A DNA stretch of 40,061 nt. Origin: Streptomyces marinisediminis (GTDB taxonomy: Bacteria > Actinomycetota > Actinomycetes > Streptomycetales > Streptomycetaceae). The notes beneath the pieces were generated by a model. That model did no database searches and had not been told where the DNA came from. It saw nothing but the letters and a program-made list of their open reading frames with translations. Numbering within the stretch: the stretch's first letter is position 1; each line of letters begins with the position of its first letter. The stretch is taken from the NCBI RefSeq assembly GCF_026262575.1, contig NZ_JAPKFL010000037.1, positions 1 to 40,061 on the forward strand. Reading direction: 5' to 3'. The position numbers were made by a program, and so were the translations under genes. Positions 7,534 to 14,670 of this stretch are shown here, piece by piece.

Positions 7534-8356
7534 ACTCCTCCTCCACCGCTGCGGAGACGACCGTGGTCACGGCCTTGAAGCACCGGATGCCCGCGTACAT
7601 GTCGGGCACGGTGTAGGCGACGCGCCGCGGCCCGGTCTGCTCGACGCCGGGCACCACGGTGGCGGCTCCGGCCAGGTGCTCGGCGTCGAACTCCACGGCG
7701 ATCTCGTGCCCGGTGACGACCGGGTCGTGGCGCAGGGCCAGGGGGGCCGCGGCCCGGGCCGCGGCCTGGATGGCGGCGGCGGTCACGGCCGGGGGCCGGC
7801 ACACGGCCGCGTACCGGGAGACGTAGTCCTTGACCGCCGCCGTCCGGGCGTCCGGGGCGTAGCCCGCGGCGTCCGCACAGGCCCGGTCGTCGCCGGTGAC
7901 GAGCACCACCGGCGCGCCGAACTCCGCGCAGACCAGCGCGTTCAGCCGGCCCTCGCTGGCCAGGACGCCGTCCACCCACACCCCGGTGACGGAGTTGGCC
8001 AGGTAGGTGTGGGCGAGCACGCCCTCGGCCCCGGCCGCCGCGTGGTACCCGACGAACGCCACCCCGTCCACGTCGCCGTGCTGCACGCCCTCCACCATCG
8101 ACAGCGCCTTGTGCCGCCCGGTCAGCAGCCGCGCGCGCGGATCGAGCCGCTCCAGCAGGAGGTTGCGCATCGTCCAGTGCGCCTCGTTGACCAGCACCTC
8201 GTCGGCCCCGCCGGCGAGGAGACCGGCGACGGCGGCGTTGACGTCGTCGGTGAACAGCGTCCGGCACCGCTCCCACTGGGCGTGGCCGGGGAGCACGTCG
8301 GCGGGCCAGGTGACGCCGGTGGCGCCCTCCATGTCGGCGCTGACGAGGATCTTCAT
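7526..8356 (-). CDS. dppA: M55 family D-aminopeptidase (DppA-like)
   Basis: A 276-residue zinc peptidase of the DppA family, which in Bacillus cleaves D-Ala from the N-terminus of D-amino-acid dipeptides. The N-terminal MKILVSADMEGATGV carries the Asp and Glu metal ligands of the family. NEAHWTMRN and FVGYHAAAG carry the conserved histidines. The ATG at 8356 is preferred because family proteins start directly at this M-K-strand; a GTG nine bases further upstream (8365) is possible. No clear ribosome site precedes either, so a leaderless or weak start is likely. The 3' end overlaps the M20 hydrolase gene by eight bases. A role in peptidoglycan fragment or D-dipeptide recycling is inferred from family and context. 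Confidence 0.88.
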   Translation of the reverse strand: MKILVSADMEGATGVTWPADVLPGHAQWERCRTLFTDDVNAAVAGLLAGGADEVLVNEAHWTMRNLLLERLDPRARLLTGRHKALSMVEGVQHGDVDGVAFVGYHAAAGAEGVLAHTYLANSVTGVWVDGVLASEGRLNALVCAEFGAPVVLVTGDDRACADAAGYAPDARTAAVKDYVSRYAAVCRPPAVTAAAIQAAARAAAPLALRHDPVVTGHEIAVEFDAEHLAGAATVVPGVEQTGPRRVAYTVPDMYAGIRCFKAVTTVVSAAVEEEYG

Positions 8357-8408
8357 GCGGGGCACGTTACGCGAAGCGGCGGCGGCCGGGGAGCACGCCG
8401 GGCCGGGG

Positions 8409-9113
8409 TCAGCGGCCCACCACGAGCCACTGGGACGGCAGCTCCACGGGGCCCCCGTCGGGACCGTGCTCGGTGGTGCGCAGCGGCTCCCGGCCGGCGT
8501 CCAGGACGGCGAGACCGGCGGCCTCGCACAGCGCGGCGAGTGCGGTGTCGGCCATCTCCGTGGGCGCTATGCCGTGCCCGAACACGGCGGCCAGGCTCGC
8601 GGGCGGGCCCTCCGCCCGGCGCATGAGCCCCAGCAGCTCCGCCTTGGCCGCCGCGGCCGGTTCCACGACGAAGGCCCGGCCGCGCTCGCCGAGCAGCACC
8701 GCCAGCGAGGCGGCGACCCGGTCCCGGTCCTGTGGCGTGCACTGGTGCAGCACCCCGCGCAGGTAGACGTGCGAGTCCCCCAGTTCCGCGTGCAACGCCG
8801 CCGCCGCGCGCGCGTCCGTCAGGTCCAGGACGCGGAACTCGGCCCCGCCCGCGTCCGGCAGCCCCCGGGCGAGCTCTATCGCCGCTGGCGAGAGGTCCAC
8901 GCCGAGCACCGGGGCGAAGCGCGCGGCCAGGAAGGCCGTCTGGGTGCCGTTGCCGCAGCCGGCGTCCACCACCGGCAGCCCGCCTCCGAAGTGCGGGGCG
9001 AACAGCGGCAGGTGGCGCTGCGCGGTGTGGGCCGGGTCGGCGTCCCAGAAGACGCTGCCCGGGTCCGGCGGCGCCGCGCGCCAGAAGGACTCCCACTGCT
9101 CCGTAGCCGTCAT
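8409..9113 (-). CDS. Class I SAM-dependent methyltransferase
   Basis: A 234-residue methyltransferase with a standard Rossmann fold. Motif I is LPVVDAGCGNGTQTAFLA near residue 50, the acidic residue after strand 2 is in VLGVDLSPAAIELARG, and the DLTDARAAAAL stretch follows. The N-terminal EQWESFWRAAPPDPGSVFWDADP resembles a group of actinobacterial small-molecule methyltransferases of thiopurine-methyltransferase-like type. Substrate unknown. The ATG at 9113 has GGGGAAG upstream. It lies 33 bases beyond the phosphatase gene on the same strand, so the two may be co-transcribed, although a functional link is not evident. Cytoplasmic. Confidence 0.85.
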   Translation of the reverse strand: MTATEQWESFWRAAPPDPGSVFWDADPAHTAQRHLPLFAPHFGGGLPVVDAGCGNGTQTAFLAARFAPVLGVDLSPAAIELARGLPDAGGAEFRVLDLTDARAAAALHAELGDSHVYLRGVLHQCTPQDRDRVAASLAVLLGERGRAFVVEPAAAAKAELLGLMRRAEGPPASLAAVFGHGIAPTEMADTALAALCEAAGLAVLDAGREPLRTTEHGPDGGPVELPSQWLVVGR

Positions 9114-9146
9114 CTTCCCCTGCCCCCACCTCGGTCGCGAAAAGCG

Positions 9147-11558
9147 TCAGCGGCGCCGCGGAAGCGCCAGCTCGAACCACACGGTCTTACCCCGTGCGCT
9201 GCGGCTCGTACCCCATTTGCGGGCGGTGCGGCTCACCACGCGCAGGCCCCGCCCGGCGTCGGCGTCCGGTGGGACGTCGAGCAGTTGCGGCAGCTCGGGG
9301 TCGTCGTCGGAGACCTCGCACAGCAGCGCCTCGGTGCGCACCAGCCGCAGTTCGACGCGGTCGGTGCGGGCGTGCCGCACGGCGTTGGTGACCAGCTCGC
9401 TCACCAGCAGCTCGGCGCTCTCGCGCACCGTCGGGGCCCAGCTCGCCAGCCGCCGGCGCACCAGCGCGCGGGCCCGGGCGGCGGCGCGCGGCTCGGCGGG
9501 CAGCTCCCAGACCTCCACGTCCTCGGCCGCGATGCCGTTCAGCCGGGCCATGAGCAGCGCCACGTCGTCCCGGCGGCCGCCGTGGGCGGAGGCGGACGCG
9601 GCGGCCAGCGAGCGGATGATCGTGTCGCAGGCGTCGTCCATGGAGGCCGCCGGGTGCGCGGCGGACTCGCACAGCGCGGCGAGCCCGGCGCCGATGTCCT
9701 GGCCGCGCACTTCCACCAGGCCGTCGGTGCACATCACCAGCCGGTCGCCCGGCGCCACGGGGACGACGGCCGTCTCGAACGGCACGCCGCCGACGCCGAT
9801 GGGCGCGCCCGTGGGCAGCTCCAGCAGCTCGCTGGTGCCGTCGGCGGCGTGCACGAGCACGGGCGGGATGTGTCCGGCGTTGGCGATGTGCAGCCGGGAG
9901 CCGATCGGGTCGTAGACGGCGTACAGGCAGGTCGCGAGGTAGGTGTCGCCGAGCCGCTGGGCGAGGTCGTCCAGGGAGCGCAGGAGCTGGGCCGGCTCCA
10001 GGTCCAGCCCGGCCATGGTCTGCACGGCGGTGCGGAGCTGGCCCATCATGGCGGCCGAGTTCAGCCCGTGGCCCATGACGTCGCCGACGACGAGCGCGGT
10101 GCGTGAGCCGGGGAGCTGGACGGTGTCGAACCAGTCGCCGCCGACGCGGCCGAGCCGGGTGCCGGGCAGGTAGCGCGTGGCGGTGTCGCAGCCGGGCATG
10201 CGCGGGGCGATGCGCGGCAGCATGCTGTCCTGGAGGGTGTCGGCGACGTTCTCCTGGTAGGTGTACATCCGCGCGTTGTCCAGCACGAGCCCGGCGCGGG
10301 CGGCGAGTTCGGCGCCGGTGACCCGGTCCATGTCGTTGAACTCGGCGCGTCCGGCGTGGCGGAGCAGGATCATGAAGCCGAGCACGACGTTGCGGGCCTT
10401 GAGCGGCACCACCAGCATGGAGCGGTCGGTGATGAGCGGGCGGATGTCGCGCTTGTCGAACTGCGAGGCGATGGCGTGGCCCATCTCCTCGGTGATGCGG
10501 GGCACGAGGACCGGCTCGCCGGTCGTCATGCACTGGAAGAACGGGGTGTGGGCGGGGAAGGGCATCGACTCGCCGACGGGTACCACGTCGTCCCAGCGGC
10601 CGGGCTCGTCGGTGTGTTCGAGCGCCACCCGGTGCCACATCGTGGTGGTGTCCGGCACGCCGTCGGGGAAGCCCTCACCGGCCACGACCTGTTCGCGCAG
10701 GTAGGTCCCGGCCACGTCGGTGAAGCGCGGCACGACGGCGGCGCTGACCTCCTCGATGGTGCGGGCGAGGTCGAGGGAGGTGCCGATGCGCCCGCTGACG
10801 TCGTTGAGGAACTCCAGCCGCTCGCGGACGGCGGCGTACTCCAGGTCCGACTCCAGCTCGGCCGCGGCCGCCGCGGCCGCCGAGGGGTCGATGTCGGTGT
10901 CGGCCGCGGCGCGCAGCAGGCGTGCGCGGCGCTCCACCCGGCGCGGCACGCCCCAGTCCGGGGTGACCGGCACGCGTTCGGGCCGGCTGATCTCCAGCAC
11001 CGGGTACCCCAGTTCCAGCACCTGGGAGACGACGCGGGCGCTCTCCGGCGGGCTCATGCTGGGCAGGATGTCCGGCAGGCGGCGGGCGAGTTCGTCGGCG
11101 CCGGGGAAGTCGGTGTGGAGGGCGAGGCCCGGTGCGATGCGCCGCCGCTCGTCGTCGGCGTCCGGCGCGAGGCCGTCGGCCCCGGTCTCGCGCAGGGCGG
11201 CCATGCCGGTGGCGAGGATGAGCAGGCGCTCCGGGCCGGGGCCGACCAGGGGGTAGGCCCACCACAGCACGTCGGCGTCGCCGCCCTCCTCGGTGCCGCG
11301 CGCCCGGCCCGTGGTGGCGTACCCGGTGGTGCCCACCGTTTCGCCGTGCAGGCCCGCCTCCCAGCCGGAGTCACCGAACGCGCCCGACACGGGCAGCAGT
11401 TCGGCGGCGGGGCGGCCGACCGCCGCCGCCCGGGGGACACCGAAGAGTTTGCGGGCGCCGGTGCTCCAGTGCGAGACAGCGCCGGTTGCGTCGACCACCA
11501 CGACGGCGAGCGGCACGCGCCCGGTGTGCACGGGGACTCCCGGCTGCTGGTGCTCCAT
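9147..11558 (-). CDS. PAS-GAF-SpoIIE phosphatase with C-terminal HATPase kinase domain
   Basis: An 803-residue multidomain signalling protein. A PAS-like domain lies at about 10-110 (LAVVVVDATGAVSHWSTGARKLF). A GAF domain lies at about 245-430 (LNDVSGRIGTSLDLARTIEE onward). A PP2C/SpoIIE phosphatase lies at about 455-660, with VVGDVMGHG and VMCTDGLVEVRG supplying metal-binding aspartates. The C-terminal 115 residues are an RsbW-like HATPase with the N-box LLVSELVTNAVRHA. The phosphatase would dephosphorylate an anti-sigma-factor antagonist, and the HATPase could phosphorylate one or bind a sigma factor. The ATG at 11558 has GAAGGAGA upstream. This architecture is common in Streptomyces. A SigB-family gene without its own anti-sigma lies 8 kb away, but a link is only a guess. 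Confidence 0.9.
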   Translation of the reverse strand: MEHQQPGVPVHTGRVPLAVVVVDATGAVSHWSTGARKLFGVPRAAAVGRPAAELLPVSGAFGDSGWEAGLHGETVGTTGYATTGRARGTEEGGDADVLWWAYPLVGPGPERLLILATGMAALRETGADGLAPDADDERRRIAPGLALHTDFPGADELARRLPDILPSMSPPESARVVSQVLELGYPVLEISRPERVPVTPDWGVPRRVERRARLLRAAADTDIDPSAAAAAAAELESDLEYAAVRERLEFLNDVSGRIGTSLDLARTIEEVSAAVVPRFTDVAGTYLREQVVAGEGFPDGVPDTTTMWHRVALEHTDEPGRWDDVVPVGESMPFPAHTPFFQCMTTGEPVLVPRITEEMGHAIASQFDKRDIRPLITDRSMLVVPLKARNVVLGFMILLRHAGRAEFNDMDRVTGAELAARAGLVLDNARMYTYQENVADTLQDSMLPRIAPRMPGCDTATRYLPGTRLGRVGGDWFDTVQLPGSRTALVVGDVMGHGLNSAAMMGQLRTAVQTMAGLDLEPAQLLRSLDDLAQRLGDTYLATCLYAVYDPIGSRLHIANAGHIPPVLVHAADGTSELLELPTGAPIGVGGVPFETAVVPVAPGDRLVMCTDGLVEVRGQDIGAGLAALCESAAHPAASMDDACDTIIRSLAAASASAHGGRRDDVALLMARLNGIAAEDVEVWELPAEPRAAARARALVRRRLASWAPTVRESAELLVSELVTNAVRHARTDRVELRLVRTEALLCEVSDDDPELPQLLDVPPDADAGRGLRVVSRTARKWGTSRSARGKTVWFELALPRRR

Positions 11559-11659
11559 GCGCTGCAGGTCTCCTTCCACGGGCCCGCCTCCACGGTAGGG
11601 CCACCGCGGGGTTCCGCGCCGCCCCTTGCGGGAAGTCGTGCGCCCGCGCACCCCCGGCC

Positions 11660-11678
11660 CCGCCGACCCGGCCGGCGG
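11660..11678 (-). terminator. Short hairpin after the DUF574 methyltransferase gene
   Basis: CCGCCG (11660-11665) pairs with CGGCGG (11673-11678) directly beyond the stop at 11679, on the minus strand. The stem is only six pairs and there is no U tract. Weak support. Confidence 0.3.
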
Positions 11679-12542
11679 TCAGGGCTTGCGCGCCACGCCG
11701 CAGTAGAAGGCGACCTCCTCGGCGGCCCCGCCGGCCTCCGCTGACCCTGCCGCACCGGCGGCCGAGTCGGCGTCCCGCTCGCCGACCGCGGCCACGTCCG
11801 GGCGCCAGCGGGTGCAGGAGACGACGCCGGGCTCCAGCAGGTCGAGCCCGGCGAAGAACCCGGCCACCTGCTCCGGCGTGCGCTGGGTGAGCTTGGGGGT
11901 GCCCACGGAGTTCCAGAACCGCACGGCCTCGTCCACGTCGGGCAGGCCGGGGGCGGTGATGGTGTGGGAGAGGACGAGATGGCTGCCGGAGGGCAGCGCG
12001 TCCATCAGCCGGCCCACGACCTCGTAGGCCTCCTCGGTGTCGGCGATGAACATGGCGACGCCGAGCAGCATGACGGCCGTCGGCCGGGTGAGGTCGAGCG
12101 TCTTCCGGGCCTGGCGGAGAATGGCCTCCGGGTCGTGCAGGTCGGCGTCGATGTAGTCGGTGGCGCCCTCGGGGGTGCTGGTCAGCAGCGCGCGGGCGTG
12201 GGTGAGCACCAGCGGGTCGTTGTCGACGTAGACGATGCGGGCGTCCGGCGCGAGGCGCTGGGCGACCTCGTGGGTGTTGTCGGCCGTGGGCAGGCCGGTG
12301 CCGATGTCCAGGAACTGGCGGATGCCGGCCTCGCCCGTGAGGTGGCGCACGGCACGGCCGAGGAAGGCGCGGTCGGCCCGGGCGTACTCCAGGATGCCCG
12401 GGTGCAGGCGCCGGATCTCGTCCCCCGCGCCGCGGTCGACCTCGTAGTTGTCCTTGCCGCCCAGCCAGTAGTTCCACATGCGCGCGGAGTGCGGCACGGT
12501 GCTGTCGATCGCGCTGGTCACGTCCACGGGGTGTTCGGCCAT
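11679..12542 (-). CDS. DUF574-type S-adenosyl methyltransferase
   Basis: A 287-residue protein of the actinobacterial SAM-dependent methyltransferase family formerly DUF574 (Methyltransf_19). The start HPVDVTSAIDSTVPHSARMW and the NYWLGGKDNYEVDR stretch are diagnostic. The SAM site follows in QFLDIGTGLPTADNTHEVAQ, and DARIVYVDNDPLVLTHARAL gives the second motif. Streptomycetes carry many paralogues, some beside regulatory or secondary metabolic genes; the substrates are mostly unknown. The ATG at 12542 is chosen for CAGGAG about ten bases upstream. A second in-frame ATG at 12560 would add six residues and is less well placed. It faces the same way as its neighbours, with a 385-base spacer upstream. 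Confidence 0.87.
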   Translation of the reverse strand: MAEHPVDVTSAIDSTVPHSARMWNYWLGGKDNYEVDRGAGDEIRRLHPGILEYARADRAFLGRAVRHLTGEAGIRQFLDIGTGLPTADNTHEVAQRLAPDARIVYVDNDPLVLTHARALLTSTPEGATDYIDADLHDPEAILRQARKTLDLTRPTAVMLLGVAMFIADTEEAYEVVGRLMDALPSGSHLVLSHTITAPGLPDVDEAVRFWNSVGTPKLTQRTPEQVAGFFAGLDLLEPGVVSCTRWRPDVAAVGERDADSAAGAAGSAEAGGAAEEVAFYCGVARKP

Positions 12543-12927
12543 CCCAACTCCTGTTGCCATACGGGCCGGTCGGGCGACAGCGTACCTCCGCCCACCGCCG
12601 CGACCGCCTCCGGACCCCGCGCCGACGGCGCCGCCCGCGCGCGCCACCACGCCCTGCGCCCCCGCGCCCAGACCTCCGGCACGGCGCCGCCGAGCCACCC
12701 CGCCGACCTCCCCGGCCGCGCCCGCGCCGCCCGGTTCGGCGCGCCGACCCGCCACCGCCGCGCCCGCGTCGCCGCCTTCGCCGCCGCCGAGTCCAAGCGA
12801 CCGGCCGCGCCCGCGCCAGGCGGGGCACCGCGCCGTCGCGCCCGGACCACCGGCACGCGCACCGTGGGTCCGCGCCGACGGGCCCGCGCCGCGGCTCCCG
12901 GGGCGTGGGCGCGGCTCGCGGGGGTGG
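12543..12927. other. Gene-less GC-rich spacer upstream of the DUF574 methyltransferase
   Basis: About 385 bases of low-complexity C/G sequence. Open frames on both strands read as arginine- and proline-rich without any family signature. I see no convincing promoter, hairpin or RNA gene. It must hold the promoter for the methyltransferase gene near its left end and the 3' end of the SRPBCC transcript near its right end. Confidence 0.5.
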
Positions 12928-13371
12928 CTAGCCGACCTCGGCGGCCAGCCGGGCGAGCACCGCGTCGTAGACGCGGCCCAGCCCCTTCGGCGCGAAGATC
13001 CGCTCGAAGAAGCCGCCGACGCCGGCCGCGCCCCGCCAGGTGGTGGTGACGTGGACCCGGCTGACGCCGGGGCCGGAGCCGGGTGTGACGGTCCAGGTGG
13101 TCACCATGGAGGAGTTGCGGTCCCGCTCGGTGAGCTGCCCGGGGGTGGGTTCGGCGACGTCGAGCAGGCAGTCGCGCACCCGCTTGCTGGTGGCCTGGAG
13201 CCGGTAGTGGACGACGGTGCCCGCACCCTGGCCGCCCTCGCGGACCTCGTACGCGCTGAAGTGCTCGGGCAGCAGCCGCTCGCGGGTGCCCCGGTAGTCG
13301 GCGAGGGCGGCGAAGACCGCGTCCGGCGGCGCCGCGACCTCCCGTTCCCTGCTGACCTCGACCTCTGCCAT
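12928..13371 (-). CDS. SRPBCC-fold (START/polyketide-cyclase-like) protein
   Basis: A 147-residue protein with the SRPBCC fold, a helix-grip pocket that usually binds hydrophobic ligands. The N-terminal MAEVEVSREREVAAPPDAVFAAL stretch has the typical first strand followed by the APxDxVF helix. VHVTTTWRGAAGVGGFFERIFAP near the C-terminus precedes the long last helix. Ligand and pathway are unknown. Close relatives in actinobacteria are small stand-alone proteins. The ATG at 13371 has GAGGAGGA upstream; an in-frame extension beyond it lacks support. It is divergent from the SOS-box radical SAM gene, with 151 bases between the two starts, so their promoters share this gap. Confidence 0.85.
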   Translation of the reverse strand: MAEVEVSREREVAAPPDAVFAALADYRGTRERLLPEHFSAYEVREGGQGAGTVVHYRLQATSKRVRDCLLDVAEPTPGQLTERDRNSSMVTTWTVTPGSGPGVSRVHVTTTWRGAAGVGGFFERIFAPKGLGRVYDAVLARLAAEVG

Positions 13372-13468
13372 GGCGTTCCTCCTCGCGCGGACGGGTGCGG
13401 GCGCCATCCCACCACCGCGCCCGCGCGCCGCGCCACTCGGCGGGGACGCCGGTTGACAGAGCGCCGCA

Positions 13469-13482
13469 CGAACAGGTGTTCT
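13469..13482 (+). promoter_or_regulatory. LexA/SOS box upstream of the radical SAM gene
   Basis: CGAACAGGTGTTCT contains GAAC-N4-GTTC, the core of the actinobacterial LexA (SOS) box. It lies 40 bases before the ATG at 13523. A perfect TTGACA stands at 13453-13458 and TATTCT at 13482-13487. Their spacing (23 bases) is too long for one standard promoter, so the exact -10 is uncertain. From memory, M. tuberculosis Rv2578c was among genes with LexA boxes, which fits the gene found here. Confidence 0.75.
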
Positions 13483-13522
13483 ATTCTCTGTTCGCGGGGG
13501 TGGTCAGCAGGAGGAGGCAGGC

Positions 13523-14550
13523 ATGCGCTGGGAGCACCTGAGCGGGGACGGCCCGGCCGCGCTGTTCGGCACGGACGCCGTCCCACGCGCACGTTCGACA
13601 CCCCGGAGTTCCACGGCATCACCTTCCACGAGGTGCGGGCCCGCTCGATCCTCAACCGCGTGCCCGGAGCCTCGCGGATGCCGTTCGACTGGACGGTGAA
13701 CCCCTACCGGGGCTGCACCCACGCCTGCGTCTACTGCTTCGCCCGCAGGACGCACCGCTACCTGGACCTGGACACCGGCCGGGACTTCGACTCGCAGATC
13801 GTCGTCAAGACCAACGCCCCGGAACTGCTGCGCCGGGAGCTGGCCGCGCCCCGCTGGCGCGGCGAGCACGTCGCGATGGGCACCAACGTCGACTGCTACC
13901 AGAGGGCGGAAGGCCGCTACCGGCTCATGCCCGGCATCCTCACCGCCCTGCGGGACGCCGCCAACCCGTTCTCGATTCTCACCAAGGGCACCCTCATCCT
14001 GCGCGACCTGGACCTGCTGCGGTCGGCGGCGGCGGTCACGGACGTGGGGGTGGCCGTCTCCGTCGGGTTCACCGACGAGGAGCTGTGGCGCACGGTCGAG
14101 CCGGGCACCCCGGCCCCCGAGCGGCGCCTGGAGGTGGTGCGCACCCTGGCCGGGCACGGTATCGGCACCAGCGTGCTGATGGCACCGGTGCTCCCCTTCC
14201 TCGGCGACAGCCCGGCGAAGCTGCGCGCCACCGTGCGGGCGGTGGCCGCCGCCGGCGCCACCTCCGTCACGCCGCTGACGCTGCACCTGCGGCCGGGCGC
14301 GCGCGAGTGGTACATGGCCTGGCTGGCCCGGCACCACCCGCACCTGGTGCGCCCGTACGAGGCGCTGTACGCCGACGGCGCCTACGCGCCGCGCTGGTAC
14401 CAGCGCCGCATCACCGGGCAGGTGCACGAGCTGGCCGCCGAGTACGGCATCGGCCCGTCGCGGCCGGGCGCGGCCCGCCGCCCGGACGCCGGGCCACCGG
14501 AGGACGAGCCGGACCCCGACCCGGGCGGGGTCCAGCTCACGCTGCTGTGA
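13523..14550 (+). CDS. Rv2578c-family radical SAM protein, frameshifted near the 5' end
   Basis: A radical SAM enzyme related to Rv2578c and spore photoproduct lyase, with the iron-sulfur motif CTHACVYC in NPYRGCTHACVYCFARR. A strong AGGAGGAGG site precedes the ATG at 13523, and the frame begins MRWEHLSGDGPAALFGTDAV, the expected family N-terminus. After about 20 residues that frame fails. The conserved TRTFDTPEF and everything after it lie in another frame, open to the stop at 14550. One extra C in the CCC run at 13582-13584 would join the two halves as DAVPTRTFDTPEF, giving about 342 residues. Either this is a sequencing error or the gene is a recent pseudogene. Without repair, translation could begin at the GTG at 13633 or ATG at 13678, losing the N-terminus. 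An SOS box lies upstream. The substrate is unknown; a DNA-damage role is inferred. Confidence 0.82.
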
Positions 14551-14590
14551 CCGCCGCACCCGCTGGCGCGCACTGATCAGGCGCAACCCG

Positions 14591-14619
14591 TTGACGCGCG
14601 GACGGAGCCCGCCTATAAG
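14591..14619 (+). promoter_or_regulatory. Vegetative-type promoter of the GH16 gene
   Basis: TTGACG (14591-14596), a 17-base spacer and TATAAG (14614-14619) form a near-consensus housekeeping promoter. The start point would fall around 14626, inside the palindromic operator at 14624-14637. That arrangement suits steric repression. Confidence 0.75.
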
Positions 14620-14623
14620 AACG

Positions 14624-14637
14624 TGAGAGCGCTCTCA
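14624..14637. promoter_or_regulatory. LacI-family-type operator of the GH16 gene
   Basis: TGAGAGCGCTCTCA is a perfect 14-base palindrome with the central CG typical of LacI/GalR-family sites. It resembles the CebR site TGGGAGCGCTCCCA of Streptomyces. It covers the predicted transcription start. No LacI-type regulator gene is in the window, so the repressor is encoded elsewhere. Confidence 0.72.
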
Positions 14638-14670
14638 TCCCCCACTCACTCCCCTGGAGGTGCTCTCCGT

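Noticed and set aside
12543..12927. Small genes in the 385-base spacer
   Set aside because: All open frames there are arginine/proline-rich, lack ribosome sites and show no recognisable motif.
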